From Phycisphaerales bacterium (lineage in GTDB: Bacteria > Planctomycetota > Phycisphaerae > Phycisphaerales > UBA1924), in the NCBI GenBank assembly GCA_029260455.1, contig JAJDDF010000001.1:120353-184352 (forward strand): a stretch of DNA of 64,000 nucleotides, given 5' to 3'. Shown here piece after piece: positions 8,106 to 17,572 of the stretch. The notes beneath the pieces were generated by a model. It searched no databases. It was given only the letters and a program-made list of their open reading frames with translations, and had not been told where the DNA came from. Every line of letters starts with the position of its first letter. Position 1 is the stretch's first letter. Position numbers and translations under genes: made by a program.

Positions 8106-9467
8106 CTACCCCACATCGCGCGTCTGGAACAGCAATACCGAAAGCGACAACAACGCGCCCACCTGCAACAACGTGTACACCCCGATGATCGCAACATAGC
8201 GCATCGGGATGTCGTTGTTTTGTGTGATCGCATCGACCACCCAGTAGCTTTGCATATTCGGAATCAGTGCCCATGCGGTCAACGGCACAAGGCGAAATGT
8301 CGTCGGTGTGACGAAAACGTAATCGCCTTCCTGAGGCAGGCGATTCAGAGAAAGCCCGCCCGCGTTTGCGATGGTGAGCTCGCGCGTTTCAGAATCATAG
8401 CTTCGGATGACAAGCGCTTTGCCATTGGCGGGGTCGCGCAGTTGCGTGCCGTTGGATGGGTCGGTGCCGCGCCATGCGCTGTGTTTGGGCACGGCGATAT
8501 TCAGGCCCGTGGGCGTGGGGCCATAGTAGATGGAACCGCCAGGGTCGAGTGCAATTTCAACAGCACTTGAGAGTGTGAAGGTGAGGACGTCAGCAGCGCT
8601 ATCAATGGTGGTTTCTTCTTGCAGTGGCAGGTCGACAGCGCTGATCGTTGCGATCTGCGTGTTTTCGTACGCACGTCGCCCCAGCAGGTGATTCGAAAGC
8701 AAGCCCGCAAAGAATACGCCCGCGCACACCACGATGGTCATGACCTGTCCGAGGCGCGTTGACGCTGCGAGCGCAATTCCGGTAATGACCATGATCGACA
8801 TCAAGACGCACCCGTTTGCGATGAGCACGTTGGGGCGCCAGACGTCGGAGTAATCATTTGTGACAGTCCAGTCTTCACTGATCAAAAATGTCAGTGCATA
8901 GGCGACGACGGACAGTGGCGCAAGCAAGCCTGCTGCAGTAGATGGAAACACCCAGCCATAAAAGAAATTGCCCCAGATGCCCACCCCTACAGAGATGAGC
9001 AGGGCGAGCCCGCCAAACACGACGACAGGGCCATTGACATGATCGCGGGCAGTTGACATCACCTGATGGCGCATCGCGAGCATGAAGAAGGCGGAAAGTG
9101 TGATGGCCGCGAGCATAATGGCCGCGGTGATGCCGAGATATTTGCCAAAGATGAACAGCGGCCTGCCCACGGGTTTCGCGATGACCGTGAGGGCGGTTTT
9201 GTTCTCGATTTCGCGCGAGAGGACACTTGTCGCGATGAAGCTTGCCAGCAGCAAGCAGATGATCAGAATGGTCGCAAGACCCATATCGAGCAGCATTTTA
9301 TTGTCGGCAGCGACCTCACCCTCATCGGAAAAACCAAGGGAGTACGCCGAGAGAAGGACATTGAAAACCTGCGCAAGCCCGCCAGTGAGGATGAGGACGA
9401 AAAAAATGGGCTGACGGATCGCCTCAAGGAAGGTATTTCGCGCGATGGCAATGGTCTGACCAAACAT
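8106..9467 (-). CDS. ABC-2 type transporter permease
   Basis: 453-residue integral membrane protein starting M-F-G-Q-T-I-A-I-A-R-N-T-F-L-E-A-I-R, typical of NosY-like ABC-2 permeases. Early residues are followed by membrane helices near 20-45, 65-90 (ILIICLLLASFIATSVLS), 110-135, 150-175, 180-200 and 215-245. The R-E-I-E-N-K-T segment after the second helix is a family hallmark. A periplasmic region of about 150 residues (260-415) precedes a last helix at 425-447. No ATPase gene is adjacent on this strand. It could pair with the ATPase encoded at 14349-15626 or one elsewhere. The cargo is unknown. Confidence 0.8.
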   Translation of the reverse strand: MFGQTIAIARNTFLEAIRQPIFFVLILTGGLAQVFNVLLSAYSLGFSDEGEVAADNKMLLDMGLATILIICLLLASFIATSVLSREIENKTALTVIAKPVGRPLFIFGKYLGITAAIMLAAITLSAFFMLAMRHQVMSTARDHVNGPVVVFGGLALLISVGVGIWGNFFYGWVFPSTAAGLLAPLSVVAYALTFLISEDWTVTNDYSDVWRPNVLIANGCVLMSIMVITGIALAASTRLGQVMTIVVCAGVFFAGLLSNHLLGRRAYENTQIATISAVDLPLQEETTIDSAADVLTFTLSSAVEIALDPGGSIYYGPTPTGLNIAVPKHSAWRGTDPSNGTQLRDPANGKALVIRSYDSETRELTIANAGGLSLNRLPQEGDYVFVTPTTFRLVPLTAWALIPNMQSYWVVDAITQNNDIPMRYVAIIGVYTLLQVGALLSLSVLLFQTRDVG

Positions 9468-9892
9468 GATGCGTGTTCGTACGCCTCCAGAGGGTTTCGT
9501 GTGCGGTTCAGCATAGCCTCGGCACGAATCTCATGGGAAGTGCCCGGTCCCACCGAACCATACAGCGGTGACGTCGTACCACCCTAAGCCGGGTCAGTCA
9601 GCACGGGGGCGATATGCGCGTCTGGGCCGATCGGATTGGGATGGTACAGGTGCGAGTTCAGGTTCAGAGATATATGGCCCCTGCGTGGTTGGGCGGATTT
9701 CAAGTTGCGTGGGCAGACCGTGGTGTGAGTGTCGAAAGTAGACACGAGGCCTCGAGACAGCGAGAATGCCCATTGCCACGCGAGGCGAGAGGTCGGGAAA
9801 TGAAAACCGCCCACCGGGACGGCCGGGGCGGGAGTGTCACAGGGGTTGGCGTGAAGCGTCGATCTGATCTTGACTGGAGCATCAATTAGACG
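9468..9892. other. 425-base divergent intergenic region, no gene seen
   Basis: This lies between the divergent starts of the ABC-2 permease (minus) and the SPFH operon (plus), so both promoters are expected here. Short frames of 60-90 residues occur on both strands but are Arg/His-rich, overlap one another and lack plausible ribosome-binding sites. I see no RNA gene or clear repeat. Confidence 0.5.
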
Positions 9893-11953
9893 ATGTCGAC
9901 CACCGCAGACCAGCTTTCATACAAACGGGCCGTGTCGATCACGGCGATCGGTTTTACGATTCAGGCGATTCTGGCCATTGTGCTGTTGGTCTATGGATCG
10001 GTTGGCGAGGACCGCGCCGCTTTTGAAGGCGGCCTGTTGGTGCTGGTCGGGCTCGGGGTGTGGACCGCCCTGATGCTTGTGTTCCATCAGCACACTTTGG
10101 AACGGCGTGAAGCCTCTGAGGCCGCTGCGTACGCCGATTCCGATGCCTCGCAATCATCGGTCTTCGAGGAAGGCGCCACCGACCAACTTGTCCATGCCAA
10201 TCGCCTCGGGTGGCTGCACAAATGGGTGCTGCCCGCACTGGGTGTGGCGCTGGGCGGCGTGTACGTCCTGCTCGGCATTCTCTTTTACATGGGCAACGAA
10301 CGCCGTGTTGATCCTGAAACCTTCGTGAGACCCACTGAATCCGGGTGGGCGATTGCCATCGGCGTGGGTGTTGCGGTCATTGGCTTTGTTTTTGCACGCT
10401 TTGTTGCGGGCATGGCCAAGCAGCGCATCTGGTCGCTGCTCAATGGTGGTGCTGCAGCGTCAGTGGGGGCCGCCGTCGTCGGCTTGCTGATCGCGCTTGC
10501 TCATTTCATGTCCGCAGCCGTCGGCACTGACTGGTTGTTGCGGCCGCTTCCGCGCGTGATCGATGTCTTCATGATTCTCATTGGTGCAGAGATGTTCCTG
10601 CACTTTGTGCTCAACTTGTACAAGCCCCGCCGCGCTGGCGAATGGCTTCGCCCTGCATTTGATTCGCGTGTGCTTGCCTTCATTGCAGCACCGGATCAAC
10701 TGGCGCGCTCGGTGTCCGGGGCTATCAATTATCAATTCGGGTTCAATGTTTCATCCACATGGTTCTACCGTTTGCTCAGCAAATCAATTGCAGCGCTTTC
10801 GCTTGTCGCAGCTTTGCTTATCTGGCTCATGACAGGGCTTACCGTTGTGCGCCCGGATGAAACGGGTCTGCTCCTCACATGGGGGCGACTGCAGGGAGAA
10901 ACGTTGCGCCCGGGTTTGGTGAGGAAGTTGCCGGCGCCATTCGCCAGGGTCGTGACATTCACCGCTGAAGCGGTGAACGAAGTGCATATTGGTATTCAAC
11001 CAGACACCATCGAAACCGCAAGGCCCTTGCTGTGGATTGCAGATGACGATCCGGGCGAAGCTGAACTATTGTTCATCGTTCAACCCGCTCGCAAGGATAT
11101 TTATGCTGCCGCTTCAACAGGTGCGCGCGATGTGGCGTTGCTCTCCGGCTCAGTTGCCGTGCACTACGTGGTTGACGATCTGCAGGCCTATTACCGATTC
11201 GCTCAGGATGGACCAGCTGACAACCGCGAGCGCAATCGCGCGGATCTTCTTTCATATGTGATCTCGGGTGTGGCGCGCAATGTCATCGCACGCTATTCCG
11301 TGGATGATCTCTTCGGCCCTGAACGAGCAGCGATTGCTGATGACATTCATCACAAAGTGCAGAAGCGCCTCAATGGCATGTCTTCAGGTGTGCACGTGAT
11401 TTTTGCAGGCATTTCTGAAATTTCCCCCAATCACGATGCCGCAAGCGCTTTCGAAGCCGTTGTCGCGGCGGATCAGGAGCGTGAAGCGCTGAAAGAGCGC
11501 GCAGCTGCAGATCGCATCAAGATTCTTTCTGATGCCGCCGGTGACGTGCGCCGGGCAGAATTGATTGTTGCCGCACTCGATGAGCTTGACCGGTTGCGCA
11601 ATTCCGGTGCGACTGAGGATGTTCTTGGAGCGCAGGAGCGCGAAGTCATCGACCGAATCCTTGCCGCCGGGGGTGAAGCTGCAAGAACCATCGCCCAGGC
11701 GCGTGCTGATCGTTGGCGCAGGCACATGGGGGCGCGCTCGCGGGCAGTGCGAAGTGAAGGGCAAATTGCCTCATATACGGCGGCGCCAGCGTTTTATCGC
11801 ATCCAAGCTGAGCTTGATGCGTGGTGGGCCGCTGCGAAAGAGTCGCGCGTATTCATCGTTCCCGAAGGCGTATCTATTGCGTATGACGGGACAGAGATTT
11901 ACCAGGAATTGAGCTTTCAGAACCCCAATGAGGGTTCGGATTCGGAGAATTAA
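9893..11953 (+). CDS. SPFH/band-7 domain membrane protein, large HflK-like
   Basis: 686-residue protein. Residues 1-310 contain about seven hydrophobic helices (near 17-37, 48-65, 110-132, 150-170, 185-210, 220-240, 300-320). After the last comes a band-7/SPFH region beginning V-R-P-D-E-T-G-L-L-L-T-W-G-R, with the L-R-P-G-L-V pattern. Next is a long alpha-helical, Glu/Arg/Ala-rich segment (about 520-600) like the coiled coil of prohibitin/HflK proteins. It is the first gene of a six-gene operon and ends 3 bases before the next SPFH gene. It probably forms membrane scaffold rings; the polytopic N-terminal half is unusual for HflK. No strong ribosome-binding site precedes the ATG. Confidence 0.75.
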   Translation: MSTTADQLSYKRAVSITAIGFTIQAILAIVLLVYGSVGEDRAAFEGGLLVLVGLGVWTALMLVFHQHTLERREASEAAAYADSDASQSSVFEEGATDQLVHANRLGWLHKWVLPALGVALGGVYVLLGILFYMGNERRVDPETFVRPTESGWAIAIGVGVAVIGFVFARFVAGMAKQRIWSLLNGGAAASVGAAVVGLLIALAHFMSAAVGTDWLLRPLPRVIDVFMILIGAEMFLHFVLNLYKPRRAGEWLRPAFDSRVLAFIAAPDQLARSVSGAINYQFGFNVSSTWFYRLLSKSIAALSLVAALLIWLMTGLTVVRPDETGLLLTWGRLQGETLRPGLVRKLPAPFARVVTFTAEAVNEVHIGIQPDTIETARPLLWIADDDPGEAELLFIVQPARKDIYAAASTGARDVALLSGSVAVHYVVDDLQAYYRFAQDGPADNRERNRADLLSYVISGVARNVIARYSVDDLFGPERAAIADDIHHKVQKRLNGMSSGVHVIFAGISEISPNHDAASAFEAVVAADQEREALKERAAADRIKILSDAAGDVRRAELIVAALDELDRLRNSGATEDVLGAQEREVIDRILAAGGEAARTIAQARADRWRRHMGARSRAVRSEGQIASYTAAPAFYRIQAELDAWWAAAKESRVFIVPEGVSIAYDGTEIYQELSFQNPNEGSDSEN

Positions 11954-11956
11954 TCC

Positions 11957-12967
11957 GTGCGCAGCTTGCTGATTGGCGTAGCCATTTTGATTTTGATCGG
12001 CTTTATTCTGAAGTCCATGACCTTCACGGTCAGCTTTACTGAATCTGCAATTCGAACAACGTTCGGGCGGGTTAGTGAGTCGGGCGTGGTGACAGAGCCC
12101 GGGCTCAAGTTCAAGCTGCCCGCACCCTTGCAGGATGTCACGATCTACGATCGGCGTGCGCGCGTGCTCGAGGCCCCGGGCCAACAGCTTGCCACATCCG
12201 ATGGTCGTCAGATCATAGTGCATCCCTTTATGACATGGTCGATCAGCGACCCGGAAGTATTTTACAGGCGATTCGCACGCGGAGCAGGCGGCCGCGAACC
12301 ACGCGAACACTACAAGCGCGCAGAAGAAACCCTCACCGATCAGTTGCGTGTTGCGCTCGCTGCAGTGAGCAATTATTCGATGGATGATCTGTTTTCGCAA
12401 GGAGAGGCGGGTTCAAAAATCGAGCAACTCGAACGCGATATTGCCTCTCAACTTCAGGCAACATCTGGTGAAGCATCATTGATCTCCAATGGCATCGAAG
12501 TCGGCGTTGTCGGCATTCACCGCGTGCGTTTGCCTGCCAATGTGACCAGCAAAGTCATAGAGCGCATGAATGATGTGCGCGGGCGTATCGCCGCTGAAGC
12601 TCGCAATGAAGGCCAAGCTGAGGCAGAGCGCATCCGAAGTGAAGCCGCCAATGCCGCAGAGCGCATCCGGGCCTTCTCTGAGGTGCGCGCCTCACAGATT
12701 CGCGCTGAAGGTGAAAAAGAAGCAGCGCGTTGGATCGCGGTGCTCGCAGACAATCCAGAACTCGCAGAGTTCATGGCGCACATCGAACACCTTACCTCGG
12801 GCTTTGGGCGGCGCATGACCTTGCTGCTCACGCCGAATTCAGTGCCCGCGCGATTGTTTGACGATCAATACATCGAATCGCAGACCAATCGCACATTGCA
12901 GAATACGCCGCAAGTGGATGCAATACCGGCCGCATCGCCTGCAGTTCCTGCGGAGAATGATCAGTGA
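11957..12967 (+). CDS. SPFH/band-7 protein, HflC-like
   Basis: 336-residue protein from a GTG start, with one N-terminal membrane helix (residues 3-25). An SPFH domain follows (FTESAIRTTFGRVSE..., P-G-L-K-F-K-L-P), then a long charged helix rich in E/A/R (about 200-262: A-E-A-R-N-E-G-Q-A-E-A-E-R-I-R). This is the layout of HflC, which with HflK encloses FtsH or forms membrane microdomains. Ser/Pro/Ala-rich residues end the protein. Genes on both sides also encode SPFH proteins, so the three may form a hetero-oligomer (inference). It overlaps the next gene by GTGA. Confidence 0.82.
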   Translation: MRSLLIGVAILILIGFILKSMTFTVSFTESAIRTTFGRVSESGVVTEPGLKFKLPAPLQDVTIYDRRARVLEAPGQQLATSDGRQIIVHPFMTWSISDPEVFYRRFARGAGGREPREHYKRAEETLTDQLRVALAAVSNYSMDDLFSQGEAGSKIEQLERDIASQLQATSGEASLISNGIEVGVVGIHRVRLPANVTSKVIERMNDVRGRIAAEARNEGQAEAERIRSEAANAAERIRAFSEVRASQIRAEGEKEAARWIAVLADNPELAEFMAHIEHLTSGFGRRMTLLLTPNSVPARLFDDQYIESQTNRTLQNTPQVDAIPAASPAVPAENDQ

Positions 12968-14352
12968 GTGACGATTCCATTCTCAATGACGACTCAGGCA
13001 ATGTTGGCGAAATCCTCGTCGAGGAACGGCGCGGCGCCTCACTCACTTTGCGCGAAGATGATGCCCGCGAAACGCGGGCCGCTTCGATGGAGGTTGCCAA
13101 CCAGGCGCTCGCGGGGGCGCTTCGCGTCATGTACCGCATGTTGCAGGTGACGATGGTGGCGCTTCTGCTGCTGTTCATCGCGACGGGCTACCAATCGGTG
13201 CAGGAAAACCAGCGCGGCGTCAAGGTTTCGTTAGGCCGTGTTACTGCAACTGATCTATCTCCCGGACCGCATTTTACGCTGCCGCGTCCATTCGGAGAAG
13301 TAATTACGGTCGACACACGCCCCGTGAATATCGAACTTGATACCGCGTTCTTTCCGTTTCTGACTGACGCCGAAAAGGTTCGCTCCTTTGAAAGCGTGAG
13401 CAACAAGCGAGAACTCGATCCGAAGCGCGATGGCTCGATGCTCACCGCCGATCGAAGCCTTGCGCATGCCAAGTGGTCGTTCCGGTACACGCGCTCTAAT
13501 CCCGAACAGTATCTGCGCACGTTGCATCCAGATGATGAAGACAAGTTTGTTCGCTTTGCTGTTGAGCGCGCCATTGTCCGTGTGATCGCCGAGGTGACCC
13601 TTGACGATCTGCAACGCGCCGACGAGCGGCAGGCCGTATTCGATCAGGTGCGACTCGCAGCGCAATCAATGCTTGATGCAGTGACGAGCGGGCTGACCCT
13701 CATCGATGTCACCGCCCAGCGGTTTTACCCTCCCACGCGCGTGTTGCGCACCTTTACACAATCCAACACCGCCGTCTCCGTTGCGGAAGCGGGCAAGGAA
13801 AAGGCGCAGGCGGAAGCAAATGCCATTCTCATTTCCACCGCAGGTGCTGCCGCCCGCCCGCTGCTTGCGTTGATCGAATCTTACGAGCGAGCGGTTGATG
13901 ATGGCGATGAAGAGGGCGCAGAACAGATACTCACAACCGTATTTGCGCTCCTCGATGGTGACTATGCTGATGGGGGGTTGATTATTGATGGCCAAGATGT
14001 CGGGCGCACTGCTGTTGCAGGCGATGTTTCGGTTCGACTCTCTGCTGCGCGGGCCTACCGTCAGAAAGTAGCAAACGAAGCGCGCAGCCGCGCCGAAGTG
14101 TTTTCTGCAAAGCTTCCCACATATCTGCGCAATCCGCGTCTGTTTATGGCCAGTGAACGAGCCCGTGCCATGCAGGAGATGTCACGCAAGCAGTTGCTCA
14201 AAGTCTTCATGATCCCCGGCAACACTGATGGCTTTCAGATCACAATCAATGATGACCCCGAAGTCTTGCGTGATGTTGAATCCAAGGAACGTTCGGATCG
14301 GCGCAAGATGGCAGAAAAAGCCCGGCAAGACATGATCAAGGGGCGCAGGTGA
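12964..14352 (+). CDS. SPFH/band-7 protein, HflK-like
   Basis: 462-residue protein with a GTG start overlapping the preceding stop. A charged cytoplasmic head (1-50) precedes a single membrane helix (about 60-80, MVALLLLFIATGY). The SPFH domain then begins V-Q-E-N-Q-R-G-V-K-V-S-L-G-R, with P-G-P-H-F-T-L-P-R-P, matching HflK. An insert near 118-160 (F-L-T-D-A-E-K through S-M-L-T-A-D) precedes the conserved R-S-L-A-H-A-K-W region. The C-terminal third is helical and rich in Arg/Ala/Glu, and the end is lysine/arginine-rich. It is the third SPFH protein of the operon and overlaps the ABC ATPase gene by 4 bases. Confidence 0.82.
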   Translation: MSDDSILNDDSGNVGEILVEERRGASLTLREDDARETRAASMEVANQALAGALRVMYRMLQVTMVALLLLFIATGYQSVQENQRGVKVSLGRVTATDLSPGPHFTLPRPFGEVITVDTRPVNIELDTAFFPFLTDAEKVRSFESVSNKRELDPKRDGSMLTADRSLAHAKWSFRYTRSNPEQYLRTLHPDDEDKFVRFAVERAIVRVIAEVTLDDLQRADERQAVFDQVRLAAQSMLDAVTSGLTLIDVTAQRFYPPTRVLRTFTQSNTAVSVAEAGKEKAQAEANAILISTAGAAARPLLALIESYERAVDDGDEEGAEQILTTVFALLDGDYADGGLIIDGQDVGRTAVAGDVSVRLSAARAYRQKVANEARSRAEVFSAKLPTYLRNPRLFMASERARAMQEMSRKQLLKVFMIPGNTDGFQITINDDPEVLRDVESKERSDRRKMAEKARQDMIKGRR

Positions 14353-15626
14353 GCATTTCTTCCGACACCAAATTGCGCACAGCAACACCTGCTTCGGCGG
14401 CGCCGGTGGTGGTCTCGCGCGGCTTGACGAAAGTCTTTCGCGATTTTTGGATGCGCCCGCGCGCCCATGCGGTTGATAATGTTGATTTCGATATCAATCG
14501 CGGCGAAATTTTCGGATTGCTCGGCCCAAATGGTTCTGGAAAAAGCACAACCATCAAGATGATCCTGGGCCTGCTCAAGAAATCAAAGGGCCGCCTTGCA
14601 GTGTTCGGCAAACCCGCGACCGATGTTTCGATAAAAAAACGCATTGGTTATCTCCCCGAAGAGTCGTATCTGTACCCATTCCTGAATGCGCGCGAGACAC
14701 TTGAGTATTACGCCAAACTCTTTCAACTTAATCGCCGGGCGCGCACCAAACGCATTGATGAACTACTTGACATGGTTGGCCTCGAAGCTGTTCAGCATCG
14801 ACAGGTGCGCGAGTATTCCAAAGGCATGCAGCGCCGCATCGGTATCGCGCAAGCCCTCATCAATGATCCGGAGTTTCTGATTCTCGATGAACCAACTTCC
14901 GGTCTTGACCCCATCGGCACCCGCCAGGTGAAAGACCTGATCACGCACCTTGGAAAGCGCGGCAAGACAATACTGCTTTCTTCGCACCTGCTTTCAGATG
15001 TCGAAGATGTGGTAGATCGCATGGTTATTCTCTATGGCGGCAAAGTGCGCGCCTCCGGTACATGCGATGAATTGCTTGCAGCGCGCGATCGTTCGGTCAT
15101 CGAAACAGATGCACTTGATGAGCAGACGATCGCTGAGTTACGCGCCGTCTTCGAGAAGCGTCTTGGAAATGCGCCAGTGATCAGTCACGGACGGCAAAAA
15201 CTCGAAGACTTGTTTCTCGACATCGTCGCGCGGGCTCGATCTGAACGCGCCGAGAATTCAGGTGCTCAACTTGGCGGACAAACCGCAGCCTTTCTTGTTG
15301 GCGATGGTGCTGGTGGAGCGCGCACCGATGGCCGTGAGCTTATTGATTCACTGCTCAATGAACCCGCCCAACCCGAGTCCAATGAGCGCCCGATCGCAGT
15401 TGAACAGACCCCCGTTGCTAAAGAAGCGCAGGAGAATGTCATCGATGCATTGCTCGATGGAGCGGAAACAAACGTGCCAGATGCCGCAGATGCGCCCGCA
15501 AAAACTGCGAGCGCACAGGAACCTCAGCGATCATCGAGTAAACCGGTTGATGACGATGTAATCTCTTCGCTACTTGGCAACTCACCCGATCGCAGCGCGG
15601 ATACCGATGAGGAGTCAGGCACGTGA
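14349..15626 (+). CDS. ABC exporter ATP-binding protein with repeated C-terminal tail
   Basis: 425-residue ATPase. It has Walker A GPNGSGKST (59-67), a Q-loop/structural region with R-I-G-Y-L-P-E-E-S, a degenerate signature around Y-S-K-G-M-Q-R-R, Walker B ILDEP and the S-S-H-L-L switch His. This is the CcmA/NatA type that pairs with ABC-2 permeases. Residues after about 310 are an acidic, low-complexity extension carrying three similar motifs (ELIDSLLNEP, NVIDALLDGA, DVISSLLGNS), possibly short docking helices. It starts at GTG overlapping the SPFH gene and overlaps the permease gene that follows. Substrate is unknown. Confidence 0.87.
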   Translation: MSISSDTKLRTATPASAAPVVVSRGLTKVFRDFWMRPRAHAVDNVDFDINRGEIFGLLGPNGSGKSTTIKMILGLLKKSKGRLAVFGKPATDVSIKKRIGYLPEESYLYPFLNARETLEYYAKLFQLNRRARTKRIDELLDMVGLEAVQHRQVREYSKGMQRRIGIAQALINDPEFLILDEPTSGLDPIGTRQVKDLITHLGKRGKTILLSSHLLSDVEDVVDRMVILYGGKVRASGTCDELLAARDRSVIETDALDEQTIAELRAVFEKRLGNAPVISHGRQKLEDLFLDIVARARSERAENSGAQLGGQTAAFLVGDGAGGARTDGRELIDSLLNEPAQPESNERPIAVEQTPVAKEAQENVIDALLDGAETNVPDAADAPAKTASAQEPQRSSSKPVDDDVISSLLGNSPDRSADTDEESGT

Positions 15627-17548
15627 AGCTCTTTGAGCTGATGGCGAAGCTCGATCGCGCGCAACATGCTCGGCGGTTCAAGATCATCGCAAGCATCGTC
15701 GTCGTCGCACTTGCAGCGATTATCTACGGCGTCATCATCGTCAAACTGTATTCGCCCGGTGCTGCAAGCGAGACGTCAAGTGAATTGATCAGCAACTCTG
15801 CCAGCTCTGAAGCGCTGCGCTCCACAGTGCTCGATTATTACCGCCAGTTGAGCAAAGACAGCAATGTTGAAGTGCTTCTTGGCATTGCCTTCGGTGCGAT
15901 TGCAGTGCTTTCACTGGGTGCGATCTGGCTGAGTCTTGCACTGACATACGTTGGCCTGTTTGGTGCAGTGCTCCTGTTTGCTGTGCCGCTTTCACTTCTT
16001 CCCGCCACCGCGGGCCTAGGCAAACTCGGCCTCGCAGTTGCGCCTCTACTTTTTATTTTCCTGACCTTGCTCCAACTCAGCCGCGTAGTGTTTTCTGCGC
16101 CTGGCCCCGTGATGGCGATCGCACGAAACCTGCTCAATGAAGCGGTGCGCATGAAAATTAGCATGGTGTTCATTGTTGTGCTGCTGCTCATGCTTGGGGC
16201 GGTCCCCGAAGCCCTGAATGAAGATCAGCCCCTGCGCTTCCGCGTGCAACAATGGATTCAATATGGCACCGGTCTTGGCTATATGGTCATCGCAATGCTC
16301 ACCGTGTTCTTTTCTGCTGCCACGGTTGCCTTCGAGCAGCGCGATCGCATCATCTGGCAAACCATGAGCAAGCCTGTCAGCGCAGTGCAATATCTTGCTG
16401 GCAAATGGCTGGGCATCATGATGCTCAACGCGGTGTTGCTCACCGTCGTCGCGGGCGGCACTTATTTCTTCACGCAATATCTCCGCTTTCAACCGGCTCA
16501 GGGCGAAGCTGCTTTTCATATCACGATGGACGGCAAGACCACACGCGGCCTGCCCCATCTCATGACCGTCGATCGGCGCATTCTCGAACAACAGGTCATG
16601 GTCGCCCGCGTCGGGCAAAATCCTGAGCCGCCAGTATTTATTGATGAAGCAGTCACTGAAGCAGTTGAGCAGCGCGTCAATCAGATGAAGCTCAATGAGC
16701 CGACGCTTGTCATCACTGACCGAACATACACAGTTGCGCGCCGGGAGTTTCTCAAATTGTTGCAGGAGCGGAATCGCTCGATTGCACCTGGCGAGGCGCG
16801 TGAATACATCTTCAAGCGTCTTTCTGGATCGTCCATCACAGATGCCTCCATGTTTACCCTGCGCTTTAAGGTCAACTCCGGCTCGAATGATCCCGCCGCG
16901 CTCTATCGCGTGCGGTTTGCAATCAATGGTTTGCCATGGCCGCCTGCCAATGATGGCCTCCGGCAAATTGCCCTCAAGGATGCGCAGCTCATGGAGTTTC
17001 CCGCCGGGCTTGCCACCGCGGATGGCGAAATCAGTCTTGTTGTGCAGAGCGATCCTTCCAACCCGCGCGAGTTTGCATTTCCCCCCGATGGTCTGGAGAT
17101 TCTTCGCCCCGCAGGTGGATTCGAACTCAATTTTTCGCGCGTCTTTGTCATCATGTGGATCAAACTCGGCTTCCTCGCAGCGGTGGGCCTCGCAGCAGCA
17201 ACATCACTCAGCTTTCCCGTTGCGTGTCTCCTGACGCTGGTTGTGCTCTTCGCGGCAGAAAGCGCGAGCTTCCTTGCAGAATCAATCGATGTTTTCTACA
17301 CCGCACCAGATGGCAGAACCCTTGAATGGAACAAAAAGATCATTCGCTTCATCGCACTTCCGATTTCCACGATCTTTGAAATCTACGCCGACCTTCGTCC
17401 AACGGAAAAACTCGTCGATGGACGACTGCTGAACTGGATGAGCGTATTGAAAGGCGTGATGGTCGTGGGGGGATGGACGCTTGGTGTACTCATCGCAGGC
17501 GTTGCATCACTGCGAAATCGCGAACTGGCACTGTATTCCGGCAAGTAA
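15623..17548 (+). CDS. ABC-2 type permease, large
   Basis: 641-residue membrane protein from a GTG overlapping the ATPase stop. Helices are near 20-40, 85-105, 108-130, 135-150, 180-200, 220-245 and 270-290. A large soluble periplasmic region follows (about 295-510), then C-terminal helices near 510-555 and 612-632. The middle part (TVAFEQRDRIIWQTMSKPVS) matches ABC-2 permeases at the segment after the second core helix. It is presumably the membrane partner of the preceding ATPase. The extra N-terminal helices and the 200-residue outer domain are larger than the family norm and may form the cargo or partner interface. Confidence 0.8.
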   Translation: MKLFELMAKLDRAQHARRFKIIASIVVVALAAIIYGVIIVKLYSPGAASETSSELISNSASSEALRSTVLDYYRQLSKDSNVEVLLGIAFGAIAVLSLGAIWLSLALTYVGLFGAVLLFAVPLSLLPATAGLGKLGLAVAPLLFIFLTLLQLSRVVFSAPGPVMAIARNLLNEAVRMKISMVFIVVLLLMLGAVPEALNEDQPLRFRVQQWIQYGTGLGYMVIAMLTVFFSAATVAFEQRDRIIWQTMSKPVSAVQYLAGKWLGIMMLNAVLLTVVAGGTYFFTQYLRFQPAQGEAAFHITMDGKTTRGLPHLMTVDRRILEQQVMVARVGQNPEPPVFIDEAVTEAVEQRVNQMKLNEPTLVITDRTYTVARREFLKLLQERNRSIAPGEAREYIFKRLSGSSITDASMFTLRFKVNSGSNDPAALYRVRFAINGLPWPPANDGLRQIALKDAQLMEFPAGLATADGEISLVVQSDPSNPREFAFPPDGLEILRPAGGFELNFSRVFVIMWIKLGFLAAVGLAAATSLSFPVACLLTLVVLFAAESASFLAESIDVFYTAPDGRTLEWNKKIIRFIALPISTIFEIYADLRPTEKLVDGRLLNWMSVLKGVMVVGGWTLGVLIAGVASLRNRELALYSGK

Positions 17549-17572
17549 TCTTACTCAAGGAGAACGCGAACC

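Noticed and set aside
7781..8233. Frame on the minus strand extending the STN-like gene upstream to 8233.
   Set aside because: The extra ~150 residues run through intergenic repeats and overlap the ABC-2 permease; they lack a signal peptide and are Arg-rich. The internal ATG has an AAGGGA site and a signal peptide.
16046..16966. 306-residue frame opposite the ABC permease gene.
   Set aside because: It is antisense to a clear permease, His/Arg-rich and without motif or ribosome-binding site.
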